Below, in pieces: positions 33,625 through 42,875 of a DNA stretch of 64,000 nt (its first letter is position 1; each line of letters opens with the position of its first letter). Source of the DNA: Gluconacetobacter azotocaptans (GTDB taxonomy: Bacteria; Pseudomonadota; Alphaproteobacteria; Acetobacterales; Acetobacteraceae); NCBI RefSeq assembly GCF_014174355.1, contig NZ_JABEQF010000003.1, positions 124,001 through 188,000 on the forward strand, written 5' to 3'. The notes beneath the pieces were generated by a model that was given only the letters and a program-made list of their open reading frames with translations, was not told the DNA's origin and did no database searches. Made by a program: the position numbers and the translations under genes.

Positions 33625-35052
33625 ATGACCCATCCGCTGGACCTGCCCGCGCGGGAGATCGCACGCGGCGTGCGTGCGGCCACGTTCAGTGCGGAATCCA
33701 TCGTGGCGGAATCGATCCGCCGCGCCCGGAGCATCGAGGCCACGCTGAACCCCTTCACCCTGATCCGCGCGGCGCAGGCGATGGAGGCCGCCCGCCGCGC
33801 CGACCAGGCGGTGGCGCGCGGTGCTGAGACCGGGCCGCTGCACGGCGTGCCGTTCGTGGCCAAGGACCTGACCCCCACCGCCGGCGACCTGACGACGCTG
33901 GGGTCCTGGACGCGCCCGGACTGGGTACCGGACGAAACCGCGCTGTGCGTCCGTCGCCTGCAGGCGGCGGGCGCCATCCTGATCGGCAAGACGACGACGC
34001 CGGAATTCGCCTATTCCAGTTTCACCAGCAGCCCGCGCTGGGGCGTCACCCGCAATCCGTGGAACCCGGCCCGCAGCCCGGGCGGGTCGTCGGGCGGGTC
34101 GGCGGTCGCCGTGGCGACAGGGGTGGTGCCGTTCGCCGAGGGCACCGACATGGGGGGCTCGGTCCGCATTCCCGCGGCGCTTTGCGGCGTCGTCGGGTTC
34201 AAGCCCAGCCTCGGCCGGATTCCGATGACCATCCTGCCCAGCCTGTTCGACAATATCTCGCATTTCGGCCCGCTGGCCCGTAGCGTCGATGACGCCGCCG
34301 CCTTCATGGAGGTGACGGCGGGCGGCAGCGACGAGGATATTTCCTCGCTGCCGATCGACTTCGACGGCGCGGCGGCACGGGCCGGCACGTTACGCGGCCG
34401 GCGCTTCGCGCTGTCGCTCGATCTGGGCTATTACGCCGTCCAACCGCAGGTCGCAGCCTTGGTCCGGCAGGCCGCCGACGCGCTGCGCCAGGCGGGCGCC
34501 GTGGTCGACGAGGTGGCGCTGGACTGGACGCGCGCCGTCAACGACCAGTGGTTCGACCTCTGGTGCGTGTTCATGTCGGCCTATTTCGGCGACGAGCTGG
34601 CCACCCATCGCCCCCGCATGGACCCGGCGGTGGTCGCGATGATGACGCGCGGCCTGGCGATGGACGCCATGACCTACAAGCGGATCGACCTGCTGCGTAC
34701 CGCCATGTGGCGGGACATGGCCCGGCTGTATGCGCGGTACGACGCCCTGATCTGCCCCACCTGCGCCATCACCGCGCCTCCGGCGGGCGCAACCGACGAC
34801 GATTATGCCGCCACCCTGCCCGACGGCCGCTTCGGGGGGCTGGACATGACCTGCCCCTTCAATCTGCTGCCGCAACTGCCGGCGCTGTCGATACCCATTG
34901 GATGCGCGGCGGACGGGCTGCCGGTCGGGTTGCAGATCGTCGGCCACCGTTTCGCCGACGAGCAGGTGCTGGCCTGGGGCGCGGCGCTGGAGACGATATT
35001 GTCCGCCCCGGCCTGCCCGGCCGCGGGGGACGTCGCGAACATGATATTCTGA
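33625..35052 (+). CDS. Amidase (amidase-signature family)
   Basis: 475 residues. Catalytic Lys in HGVPFVAKD (about 80), and the Gly/Ser-rich signature [14 protein letters not shown] (about 155) with the cis-Ser and the nucleophile in [13 protein letters not shown] (about 177). It hydrolyses an amide to acid and ammonia; the family includes GatA, but no gatB/gatC partner is present and the C-terminus is that of stand-alone amidases. It pairs with the permease and regulator upstream. Confidence 0.9.
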   Translation: MTHPLDLPAREIARGVRAATFSAESIVAESIRRARSIEATLNPFTLIRAAQAMEAARRADQAVARGAETGPLHGVPFVAKDLTPTAGDLTTLGSWTRPDWVPDETALCVRRLQAAGAILIGKTTTPEFAYSSFTSSPRWGVTRNPWNPARSPGGSSGGSAVAVATGVVPFAEGTDMGGSVRIPAALCGVVGFKPSLGRIPMTILPSLFDNISHFGPLARSVDDAAAFMEVTAGGSDEDISSLPIDFDGAAARAGTLRGRRFALSLDLGYYAVQPQVAALVRQAADALRQAGAVVDEVALDWTRAVNDQWFDLWCVFMSAYFGDELATHRPRMDPAVVAMMTRGLAMDAMTYKRIDLLRTAMWRDMARLYARYDALICPTCAITAPPAGATDDDYAATLPDGRFGGLDMTCPFNLLPQLPALSIPIGCAADGLPVGLQIVGHRFADEQVLAWGAALETILSAPACPAAGDVANMIF

Positions 35053-35126
35053 CCCCGGGCGGGAAGGATGCTAGCGTGCCGACGCCCGCGCCGATCGGCC
35101 GGACCAGAAAGAAGAAGGAAATCGCA

Positions 35127-35657
35127 ATGTTCAATCGGGGCCTTAAACTGTTCGCCGTCCTTGCGTGCGGGCTGGTGTCGATCCCCTCGCTTGCCTCTGC
35201 GGCCGATACGGCCTCGGGCGACCTGACAGGGGCCGACGGCACGTCGAAAGGGACGGTTCAGGTGACGGCGGCACCGAAAGGCGTGCTGGTCCGCATCCAG
35301 GCCAAGGGCCTGACACCCGGCTGGCACGGCGTGCACTTCCACGAGAAGGGAAATTGCGCCACGCCCAAATTCACCAGCGCGGGCGGGCATGTCCACGCAG
35401 TGACGCCCGTGGTGCATGGCCTGCTGAACCCGGAGGCGAATGACGCGGGCGATCTTCCCAACCTCTATGTCGGCCCGGACGGTTCGGCGACGGTCGAGCT
35501 GTATTCCACGCTGGTCTCGCTGACGTCGAAAGGCGGCCATCCGCCCCTGCTGGACGCCGACGGCGCGTCCCTGGTGATCCACGCCCATTCCGACGATTAC
35601 CAGACCCAGCCGATCGGCGGCGCGGGCGACCGGGTTGCCTGCGCCGTACTTCATTAG
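35127..35657 (+). CDS. sodC: Periplasmic Cu/Zn superoxide dismutase
   Basis: 176 residues with a Sec signal (LKLFAVLACGLVSIPSLASA, cleavage near ASA-AD). Copper ligands are in GVHFHEKGNC, the bridging and zinc ligands in GHVHAVTPVVHGLLNPEAND, and the last ligand is in LVIHAHSDD. A Cys pair (NC..., VACAV) can form the structural disulfide, and Arg in GAGDRVAC is the active-site Arg. It removes periplasmic superoxide, useful in a strongly respiring cell. AGGAA precedes ATG 35127. Confidence 0.94.
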   Translation: MFNRGLKLFAVLACGLVSIPSLASAADTASGDLTGADGTSKGTVQVTAAPKGVLVRIQAKGLTPGWHGVHFHEKGNCATPKFTSAGGHVHAVTPVVHGLLNPEANDAGDLPNLYVGPDGSATVELYSTLVSLTSKGGHPPLLDADGASLVIHAHSDDYQTQPIGGAGDRVACAVLH

Positions 35658-35667
35658 GAAACCCGAA

Positions 35668-35745
35668 GGACAGATCGGGCGTTGCCCGAACCCACCAAAG
35701 GGCCGAGGCCCTTGCCGGGTTCGGGCGGAACCCTGAGGGCCCGGA
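35668..35745. repeat. Intergenic mosaic repeat, copy 8
   Basis: TTGCCCGAACCCACC, then AAAGGGCCGAGGCCCTT hairpin, GCCGGGTTCGGGCGG. It lies between the convergent sodC and phoD genes. Confidence 0.8.
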
Positions 35746-35752
35746 TGGACTC

Positions 35753-37348
35753 TCAGGCTTTTTGCAGGCCCGGTCGTCCACGTTCCACGGCAAAGCTTGC
35801 ATAGGTCGAAAGCTGGCCGTCATGCTCCATGACCTTGTCCACCACTTTCAGGTCCGCGTGCCAGACGTCGCGCCCGACATCGCACAGCACGTAACCGCGC
35901 TTGTCCGTGGTCGCCTTGAGCTGCGGATTTTCGCGGCGGACGGACCGGCTGAACGCATCGTCGTCGCCCAGCCCGTCTGAACCGGACGAAATGGAAGTCG
36001 CCAGGAACTCGACCGAGACGGGTTTGGGATAGTCGGGGTCGTAGACCAGATCGCCTGCGAAATGACGGTGGGCGTCGCCAGTCACGTTCACGACATTGCC
36101 GGGGCAATGCTGATCGATGAACTGCAGCAGGCGCTTGCGCGCGTAGAGATAGCCGGACCACTGGTCCATGCTGTAGATCAGCTCGGAATGTGCCGACTTC
36201 CGATGGGCCAGATCCATCATCATGACCTGGTGCGCCAGCATGTTCCACCGCGTGTCGGACCGGCCCAGCCCGTCGAACAGCCATTGTTCCTGCGGCGCAC
36301 CCATCATGGTGCGCTCGGGCGACCAGACATCGGGCCCCTGCGGCGCGTCATGGTCGCCATAGACCTGGTCGCTGCGATACTGCCGGGTATCCAGAACGAA
36401 AATATTCATCAGGTCGCCGTACCGGAAATCACGGTACATCTGCATGTGGCTGCCATCGGGCAGGGAACGGATACGCAGCGGCATATGCTCGTAATAAGCC
36501 TGCATGGCGGACGTGCGGCGTTGACGAAAAACCTCGGGCGGCGTGCCGTCCTGATCAGTGTCGCCCGCCCAGTTGTTATCGACCTCATGATCGTCGGAAC
36601 TGACCAGCCAGGGCGCAGCGGCATGGGCGGCCTGCAGGTCCGGGTCCTGCTTGTACAGGGCATAGCGGCGGCGATATTCGTCCAGCGAGTAACATTCCGG
36701 GCCCACATGGCGACGGAGCGCCTTGAACGGGCGGCCGTTCATCTTGTGGATGCCCTCCCCGCTGTCTTTGCCTTCGTAAATATAGTCACCGTAATGGAAG
36801 ACGAAGTCGATCGGCTCGTTCGCGATGGCGCGCCAGGCGGTATAATAGCCCTGTTCGTAATGCTGGCAGCCGGCCGCGGCGAAACGCAAACGCTGCACCG
36901 GTGCGCCCGGCAGCGGAAGCGTGCGGCCGCGGCCGATGGCGCTTTCATAACCGGCAATGCGGAAGCGGTACCAGTACGGCCGGTCGGGTTGCAGTCCTTC
37001 GACCTCGACATGCACGCAATGCGCCAGTTCCGGATGCGCAATGGCCTGCCCGTTGCGGACAATGCGGGAGAATTTTTCGTCGTCTCCCACCTCCCAATCG
37101 ACCAGAACCGGGCGCAGCGTCATGCCGCCGCCCTCTTGCAGGGGCGACGGCGCCAGCCGCGTCCACAGCACGAATCCGTCGGGTGACGGATCGCCCGACG
37201 CTATGCCCAACTGAAAGGGCGAGACGTCAAAACGAGGTTTTCCATCGAGATTTCGCGGCGTCGCCGCCTGAAGATGTTTCAGCCGCGTGGACAGCAGCAG
37301 GCCCGCGCCCATTCCCGTCAGCAACGTCCTGCGCCTTAGAAACACCAT
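35753..37348 (-). CDS. phoD: Alkaline phosphatase D (PhoD), Tat-exported
   Basis: 531 residues. Twin-arginine signal LRRRTLLTGMGAGLLL (about 4-19), PhoD N-domain (LGIASGDPSPDGFVLWTRLA) and catalytic domain with FHYGDYIYEG, SSDDHEVDNNWAGD and TGDAHRHFAGDL, all canonical Fe/Ca ligand motifs. It hydrolyses phosphate mono- and diesters in the periplasm. ATG 37348 has GAGG eight bases upstream. It shares a 186-base divergent promoter region, with a Pho box, with an ECF sigma gene. Compared with the other phosphatase in the window (1470-3017), this one has the standard metal motif. Confidence 0.93.
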   Translation of the reverse strand: MVFLRRRTLLTGMGAGLLLSTRLKHLQAATPRNLDGKPRFDVSPFQLGIASGDPSPDGFVLWTRLAPSPLQEGGGMTLRPVLVDWEVGDDEKFSRIVRNGQAIAHPELAHCVHVEVEGLQPDRPYWYRFRIAGYESAIGRGRTLPLPGAPVQRLRFAAAGCQHYEQGYYTAWRAIANEPIDFVFHYGDYIYEGKDSGEGIHKMNGRPFKALRRHVGPECYSLDEYRRRYALYKQDPDLQAAHAAAPWLVSSDDHEVDNNWAGDTDQDGTPPEVFRQRRTSAMQAYYEHMPLRIRSLPDGSHMQMYRDFRYGDLMNIFVLDTRQYRSDQVYGDHDAPQGPDVWSPERTMMGAPQEQWLFDGLGRSDTRWNMLAHQVMMMDLAHRKSAHSELIYSMDQWSGYLYARKRLLQFIDQHCPGNVVNVTGDAHRHFAGDLVYDPDYPKPVSVEFLATSISSGSDGLGDDDAFSRSVRRENPQLKATTDKRGYVLCDVGRDVWHADLKVVDKVMEHDGQLSTYASFAVERGRPGLQKA

Positions 37349-37440
37349 CCGGAAGTCCTCCCTCGAAGGATGAGGCGGCTATCCGCCCTGCATACCGTCA
37401 AGACAAACAAGAAGCCCGCATGCCCACACCGCCCCCTCTC

Positions 37441-37469
37441 TTTTCATAAAATTGTCACGGAACTGTCCC
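37441..37469. promoter_or_regulatory. Candidate Pho box (PhoB site) with a third half-site
   Basis: TTTTCATAAAATTGTCAC (37441-37458) matches 15 of 18 positions of the PhoB consensus CTGTCATAAAACTGTCAC, and CTGTCCC follows 11 bases after the second half-site (37463-37469). The 11-bp spacing of three half-sites is characteristic. It lies between phoD and the sigma/FecR/receptor genes. Confidence 0.7.
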
Positions 37470-37534
37470 GGCAAATTCCGTAATGGACAGGCATCATTTT
37501 CCAGACATCGTTCTGAACCGGGATTGCAAGACCC

Positions 37535-38023
37535 TTGGCGGAAGATTGGTTGCCCTGTCAGACGGAATGGCTGCGCCTCTATCGGCGGGTTCGTGCCCTC
37601 ACGCGCCGGGACGACGCCGAGGATCACCTGCAGGCCGCTCTTCTGAACTATTTCGAACGGCCCGAGGGCACCGTTACGAGTCCCGAAGCCTATATCACCC
37701 GAAGCGCGCTCAATCTCTCCCTCAATGCCCGCAAACGGGAACAGAACGGCTGCGTCGCGCCGGCGGACCGGAATGAGATGCTTGTGGAGGTACGGGATCC
37801 GGCCCCGTCACAGGAAGAAGCCTATGCCGCGACCCAGCTCATGGCGCGCTTTCAGGAAGGCTGCGCGCAGCTTCCGGAAAAGACGCGGCAGGCCTTTCTG
37901 CTGAACCGCGTCGAGAAAATGAAATATCGCGACATCGCCGCCACGCTGGGTATCAGCGAAAGCAGCGTTGAAAAACATATCGCCAAGGCGCTGGTCTTTC
38001 TTTCATCCTGGGTCAATCCTTGA
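37535..38023 (+). CDS. ECF sigma factor, FecI-like
   Basis: 162 residues with sigma region 2 (RVRALTRRDDAEDHLQAALL) and region 4 (LPEKTRQAFLLNRVEKMKYR, then DIAATLGISESSVEKHI), typical of FecI-type sigma factors. The only usable start in frame is TTG 37535, without a strong ribosome site, which suggests low expression. Its stop overlaps the FecR start (TTGA), so sigma and antisigma are coupled. It is expected to transcribe the downstream receptor gene when FecR signals. It is linked by a shared promoter region to phoD and a Pho box. Confidence 0.87.
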   Translation: MAEDWLPCQTEWLRLYRRVRALTRRDDAEDHLQAALLNYFERPEGTVTSPEAYITRSALNLSLNARKREQNGCVAPADRNEMLVEVRDPAPSQEEAYAATQLMARFQEGCAQLPEKTRQAFLLNRVEKMKYRDIAATLGISESSVEKHIAKALVFLSSWVNP

Positions 38024-38943
38024 AATATCACCCGAACACCTCCAACGTTCAGAAACGTGCCGCCGAGTGGATCGCGCGCCTGCATGCCGACGACTGCACG
38101 GATCGCGACAGGGACCATTTTCTGCGCTGGCTTCATAGCGACCGCCGTCACGCCACCGTCTTCGAACATCTGACCGACCTGTGGGAGATGGGTGGTGGGG
38201 TCGTCCTGCCGCACGCCGCCGCCGTGCGCCCCAAGGAACGCGCACACCGCTTCACCCGGCGGCATGCGCTGGCCTGCCTGGGCGCCGGTGGGCTGCTTCT
38301 GACGCCCCTGTCACGGTACGCGCATGCGAAACGTGTGCTGGAAACCGGCGCCGGAGGGCTGCGCAGCGTCACCCTGGCCGGGCAGACACGATGCCAGCTC
38401 GACACCAATACCCGCCTGGTGCTGTCGGATGGCCGGCCCGCCGTTCTGGAGAAAGGGCAGGTTGTCCTGTCCACGGAAGTGGTCGCCCACATCTCGGCGC
38501 GGGACGTCGATCTGCATCTTCCCGTTCATACAACGGCAGATATCCGCATCGACCCGGGCTGCACCGACGTGACGGCCATTCGAGGCCGGGTCTTTCTGCA
38601 CGACCCGCGCCTTCCCCGGGACGGAACCTGGATCAACCCCGGCCAACGCCTGCGGATCTTCCGTAACGGAAGGATGGATGTGGACACGCCCGACCTGGAT
38701 GAACTGCTGTCCTGGCGAAGCGGGCGCCTGATCTTTCGCAACCGTTCCCTTCGCGACGTCATCGCGGAAATCAACCGCTACACGCCGCGGGAAATCGTCC
38801 TCGCCGCGCCGGCCCTGGCGGACCGGCGGCTGAGCGGCGTCTATTACGTTGCGCAGGGCGACAGCTTTCTTCAGATGCTGCCCCGCCTTCTGCCCGTCAG
38901 GCTGGTGCCCGTGACAGAAGGTTTCAAAATCGTTCCTGTATGA
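38020..38943 (+). CDS. FecR-family antisigma / signal-transducing membrane protein
   Basis: 307 residues. N-terminal cytoplasmic antisigma part (AAEWIARLHADDCTDRDRDH, then FLRWLHSDRRHATVFEHL), one membrane segment near 85-100 (HALACLGAGGLLLTPLSRY), a periplasmic FecR domain (LAGQTRCQLDTNTRLVLSDG) and a C-terminal STN-interacting region (RDVIAEINRYTPREIVL). TTG start within the sigma gene stop. It receives the signal from the STN domain of the TonB receptor and releases the sigma factor. Confidence 0.9.
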   Translation: MKYHPNTSNVQKRAAEWIARLHADDCTDRDRDHFLRWLHSDRRHATVFEHLTDLWEMGGGVVLPHAAAVRPKERAHRFTRRHALACLGAGGLLLTPLSRYAHAKRVLETGAGGLRSVTLAGQTRCQLDTNTRLVLSDGRPAVLEKGQVVLSTEVVAHISARDVDLHLPVHTTADIRIDPGCTDVTAIRGRVFLHDPRLPRDGTWINPGQRLRIFRNGRMDVDTPDLDELLSWRSGRLIFRNRSLRDVIAEINRYTPREIVLAAPALADRRLSGVYYVAQGDSFLQMLPRLLPVRLVPVTEGFKIVPV

Positions 38944-39042
38944 CGTTTTCATGAAACCGCGCCTCCATGACGGAGGATTCCCGGTTTTCATCTGTCTTCC
39001 TGCCGAGACCGCCACCGCACGCGACAGCAGGACACACGATTC

Positions 39043-41730
39043 ATGACAGCCCACCCCCGGTCCATCCTTCAATCCGTCCTTCTTCTGACGGCAGGGGCCT
39101 CCATTCTTACGCCGCCCGCCCTGGGCGCGGCGTCCGGCACCACCGCCGTGCATATTGCCCGGCAGCCGCTGGATCAGGCGCTGGAAGCACTGGGACGGCA
39201 AACCGGACAGAGCATCGTCTTCCCGCCCGAACTGGTTGCCCATCACCAGGCCCCGGCGGTCAACGGCACCATGACGCCGGGCGAAGCCGCCCACCGGCTG
39301 CTGTCCGGCAGCGGCATGACGGTGGAACCCATGCCCGGCGGCGGCCTGGTCGTGCACAAGGCAAGCGCCGCCCCTTTCAAGCGCACGGCCCGCAAGGTGC
39401 GCGCAAGCCAGGCTGAGAGCATCGAGCAGGTGGTTGCGACCGGTCATCACACCCGGTCGGTCATGAGCATCAGCGGCGACCAGATACAGGAGATGATGCC
39501 CGGCCAGAACCCCATGCAGGCGCTCGACCTGCTGCCCGGCGTGACCTTCACCAACGTCGATCCGTGGGGCAACAACGAGCAGAATTCCAGCATCTTCGTG
39601 CATGGATTTTCCAATACCCAACTGGGTTACACGCTGGATGGCATTCCGCTGGGTGCTGGTGCGTACGGAAATTACAATGGTCTTTCCCCGCAGCGCGCGG
39701 CCATCAGCGAAGATATCGGGCGTACCTCGCTGTCATCCGGCGCCGGCGCGCTGGGAACGGCCTCGACCAGCAACCTGGGCGGGACGATCGAATTCACCAC
39801 GCGCGATCCCAAGCGGAAGGCGGGGGCCACGATCCGTCAGACCTTTGGCGAGTACTCCACGTTCCGGACATTCGCCCGTGTCGATACCGGCCAGTTCGGC
39901 AACGGCAATGCGGCCTATTTCGCGTTTGCCCGGCAGGACGCCCGTCCGTGGAACCTGGGCCCGGCCAACCGCCAGGGCGGTTACCAGGTCAATGGCAAGT
40001 TCGTCCACAGGGATGAAAACACGACCGTCACCGCATATTTCGACTGGCAGAACAAGGCCGAGCCGAACACGCAGGGCCTGACCGCGCCCACCGATCTTTA
40101 TGCCCGTGGCGCCTTCTATCCCGACCTCGATGCGGCGATGGCGAATTATCCGTCCGAGTCCTCGAAGGCGAAAGCGCCGGGCGCGCCGAACAATCTGTAT
40201 TACTTTTCCGCCGCCCAGCGGACCGACTACCTGACCTACGTGAATATTTCCCACAAGTTCGCGCCGAACCTGACGTGGGACAACCAACTGTATTTTCATT
40301 ACGATGACGGCGCAGGGGTGGTCGCCACCTCGGTCCGCACGAATGCCATCCTGACCATTCTGGGCTCGTACCTCGATCCGACGGGCACGAAATACATCAA
40401 GAACGGTCAGTTCACCTACACCGTCGCCGGAATCGACCCGAAGGTCTGGGACGCGACCGGCGGAACCGGCTATGCCGTCCGCACCACGGAATATGACGAT
40501 TACCGTGGCGGCCTGATGAGCACCCTGCATTACCATATCGGCCACCATAATATCGAAATCGGCGGCTGGTATGAACGCAACAACAACAGCCAGGGCCGCT
40601 ACTGGTACCCGCTGACCACCACGAATACGCTGACGCCGTACGAAACGCCAAAAAACCCGCTGTTCACGCAATGGAACAACGTGTTCTTCACCAATACGTT
40701 CGTCACCCACCTTCAGGATACCTGGCGGGTCACGCCCCATCTGACACTGACGGCGGGGTTCAAGTCGGAACTGGTCTATACCAACGGCACGCTGCCGGTC
40801 GCGGCATTGCCGCAATCCCTTGCCGCCGCGGTGACGGGCGCCAAGACGCTGGTGGACACAAGTACCCATACTGTTCCGGGTGGCACGATCCCGTCCGTCG
40901 AGCCGTTCCTTCCCGCGTTCGGCGCGTTGTGGAGCTTCACGCCGCATGAACAGCTCTTCGCCAACATCCAGGAGAATATGAACTCCTTTGCCCAGACCGG
41001 GTACGGTTCGACCTCTCCGTGGGCCGTCACCACCCAGGATGCGTTCGAGGAATTCAAGCGGACAGGCAAGCCGGAGACATCCTGGACCTACGAGACCGGC
41101 ATCCGTACCAGCCATCCGCTCCGGGCCGGCCCGCTGACGGGCATCAGCGGACAGCTCGAATATTACCATGTGGACTTCTACAACCGTCTGGGCGCCATCA
41201 AGCCGCCCAACCAGGGCATTTCCGGCGTTGGCGGCACCGTCGCCAACCTGGGCAACGTCTCGACGAACGGCATGGACCTGTCCTTCACGCTCCGCTTCGG
41301 TCCGCATTTCTCCGTCTACGACACGGTCTCGTATATCAGCAGCATCTACGGCAACGACTTCATGGACGGCGCCACGCTGTATGCGACCAAGGGCAAGAAG
41401 GTGCCTGCCATTCCCGTCTGGTCCGACAAGTTTGTCATCAGCTACAACCAGGGTGGTTTCAATGCCCAGTTGAATGGCAGCTATATGGGTGTGCGCCCCG
41501 GCACGCTGACCAACAGCGTCATGGTGCCGCCGCGCCTGCTGCTGGGCGTCAGCTCCGGCTACACGTTCCAGCATATTCCGCACATGGACAGCCTGAAACT
41601 GCAGTTCAACATCAGCAACCTGACGAATGCCCGCTCGTGGTCGTCCCTCACCCCCGGTGATGCCGATACCTATGTGGGGTATCCCACCCCGCCGCGCATG
41701 TTCTTCGGAACGATCGGCGCGTCTTTCTGA
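39043..41730 (+). CDS. TonB-dependent transducer (STN-domain outer-membrane receptor)
   Basis: 895 residues. Signal peptide (about 1-29), STN domain (VHIARQPLDQALEALGRQTG to VVHKA, about 36-108), a linker, plug (MQALDLLPGVTFTNVDPWG onward) and a 22-strand barrel ending in Phe (GTIGASF). The presence of STN, sigma and FecR makes it a signalling receptor of the FecA type. Such receptors normally import ferric chelates, but the Pho box and phoD next door point to a phosphorylated substrate. About 100 bases separate it from FecR and probably hold the sigma-dependent promoter. Confidence 0.92.
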   Translation: MTAHPRSILQSVLLLTAGASILTPPALGAASGTTAVHIARQPLDQALEALGRQTGQSIVFPPELVAHHQAPAVNGTMTPGEAAHRLLSGSGMTVEPMPGGGLVVHKASAAPFKRTARKVRASQAESIEQVVATGHHTRSVMSISGDQIQEMMPGQNPMQALDLLPGVTFTNVDPWGNNEQNSSIFVHGFSNTQLGYTLDGIPLGAGAYGNYNGLSPQRAAISEDIGRTSLSSGAGALGTASTSNLGGTIEFTTRDPKRKAGATIRQTFGEYSTFRTFARVDTGQFGNGNAAYFAFARQDARPWNLGPANRQGGYQVNGKFVHRDENTTVTAYFDWQNKAEPNTQGLTAPTDLYARGAFYPDLDAAMANYPSESSKAKAPGAPNNLYYFSAAQRTDYLTYVNISHKFAPNLTWDNQLYFHYDDGAGVVATSVRTNAILTILGSYLDPTGTKYIKNGQFTYTVAGIDPKVWDATGGTGYAVRTTEYDDYRGGLMSTLHYHIGHHNIEIGGWYERNNNSQGRYWYPLTTTNTLTPYETPKNPLFTQWNNVFFTNTFVTHLQDTWRVTPHLTLTAGFKSELVYTNGTLPVAALPQSLAAAVTGAKTLVDTSTHTVPGGTIPSVEPFLPAFGALWSFTPHEQLFANIQENMNSFAQTGYGSTSPWAVTTQDAFEEFKRTGKPETSWTYETGIRTSHPLRAGPLTGISGQLEYYHVDFYNRLGAIKPPNQGISGVGGTVANLGNVSTNGMDLSFTLRFGPHFSVYDTVSYISSIYGNDFMDGATLYATKGKKVPAIPVWSDKFVISYNQGGFNAQLNGSYMGVRPGTLTNSVMVPPRLLLGVSSGYTFQHIPHMDSLKLQFNISNLTNARSWSSLTPGDADTYVGYPTPPRMFFGTIGASF

Positions 41731-41843
41731 CGGACATACGCCCGGCCCTTTGGTGTGACACCGCAGGGCCGGGCCCCGCGCACCAGCGATGATGAACGTC
41801 GCATGCCGTGATATGCTGGCCCCGCACAATGGGGGCGAGCACC

Positions 41844-42047
41844 ATGGCCAGACTGACCGAGGAAGAACGCGCGGCATTGCCGGACACGGATTTCGCGTTG
41901 CCGGGACGGCGTTACCCGATCCCGGACGCGGCGCATGCGCGCGATGCGCTGGCGCGGGCCAGCGCGATGCTGAACGAGGGGCATCTGAGCCCCGATGAGT
42001 ATGAGACCGTCGTCCGCCGCGCCCGTGCGCGGCTGGGCGAAGAATAG
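41844..42047 (+). CDS. Small DUF6582-like protein
   Basis: 67 residues: ALPDTDFALPGRRYPIPDAA then HARDALARASAML. The FALPGRRYPI-D-HARNAL pattern is shared by a family of small proteins of unknown function also found in phages and actinobacteria (recalled, not searched). ATG 41844 is used; ATG 41829 is possible. Confidence 0.65.
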   Translation: MARLTEEERAALPDTDFALPGRRYPIPDAAHARDALARASAMLNEGHLSPDEYETVVRRARARLGEE

Positions 42048-42166
42048 GCCGGGCTCTGCCCGAACCCAGCCGTTATCCAGGATCGGGGGGCTGAGGCCCT
42101 GGATCCCGATCCTGGATAAAATGACCTGGCTTTCAGGGCAGCGCCCTGAGGCATGCCGCGAAAGAG
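42047..42166. repeat. Intergenic mosaic repeat, copy 9
   Basis: GGGCTCTGCCCGAACCCAGC, CGTTATCC, GGATCGGGGGGCTGAGGCCC, TGGATCCCGATCC, then TTTCAGGGCAGCGCCCTGA. It is the reverse arrangement of copy 3. It separates the small gene from nnrU. Confidence 0.85.
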
Positions 42167-42265
42167 CCGGCACCTGTGCGGGAACCCGGTCATATCACGA
42201 TCGTTTCGGCTGAACGGGCAGCCTGTCCCGATCATCACCGCACAGCCTCGAAGGGACGCCGCGTC

Positions 42266-42844
42266 ATGCTGCTGCTGATCTGCGGTCTCGTCCTCTTTCT
42301 GGGTATGCATTCGGTCCACATGATCGCGCCCGCCTGGCGGGACCGGCGGGTCGCCTCCTGGGGCCTGATGCGCTGGAAGGGCGTCTTCTCGCTGGTCTCG
42401 CTCGCCGGTCTGGTCCTGATCGTGATGGGGTTCGGCATGGCACGGATGCAGCCGCACATGCTGTATGGCCCCCCGGCGTGGCTGCGCCATGCCAATGCGC
42501 TGTTTACGCTGGTGGCTTTCGTTCTGGTCGCGGCGGCCTATGTGCCGCGCAACCACATCAAGGCCCGCCTTGGCCATCCGATGCTGGCCGGCGTCAAGAC
42601 ATGGGCGTTCGGCCATCTGCTGGCCACCGGCATGGTGCATGACGTCGTGCTGTTCGGCCCGTTCCTGCTGTGGGCCGCACTCGATTTCGGGGTATCCCGC
42701 CGGCGCGACCGGACGGCCGGCACCGTCTATCCGGCCGGATCGGCGCGGGGCGATGCGACGGCGCTGGTCATCGGCGCCGTCGCCTGGACAGGCATGGCGC
42801 TCTGGCTGCATGCCGCCCTGATCGGCGTGCCCGCCCTGGCCTGA
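42266..42844 (+). CDS. NnrU-family membrane protein
   Basis: 192 residues with about five or six hydrophobic segments and the family start LLLICGLVLFLGMHSVHMIA, then WRDRRVASWGLMRWKGVFSL. NnrU proteins occur in denitrification clusters, but also in organisms without denitrification, and resemble a family that may act on carotenoid or heme-type substrates. No denitrification gene is present here, so the role is open. Confidence 0.83.
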   Translation: MLLLICGLVLFLGMHSVHMIAPAWRDRRVASWGLMRWKGVFSLVSLAGLVLIVMGFGMARMQPHMLYGPPAWLRHANALFTLVAFVLVAAAYVPRNHIKARLGHPMLAGVKTWAFGHLLATGMVHDVVLFGPFLLWAALDFGVSRRRDRTAGTVYPAGSARGDATALVIGAVAWTGMALWLHAALIGVPALA

Positions 42845-42875
42845 CGATCGTCCACGGCACCCATCGCCGGCTTTG

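Noticed and set aside
39733-41877. 714-codon minus-strand frame
   Set aside because: Antisense to the STN-TonB receptor, which has a full domain plan.
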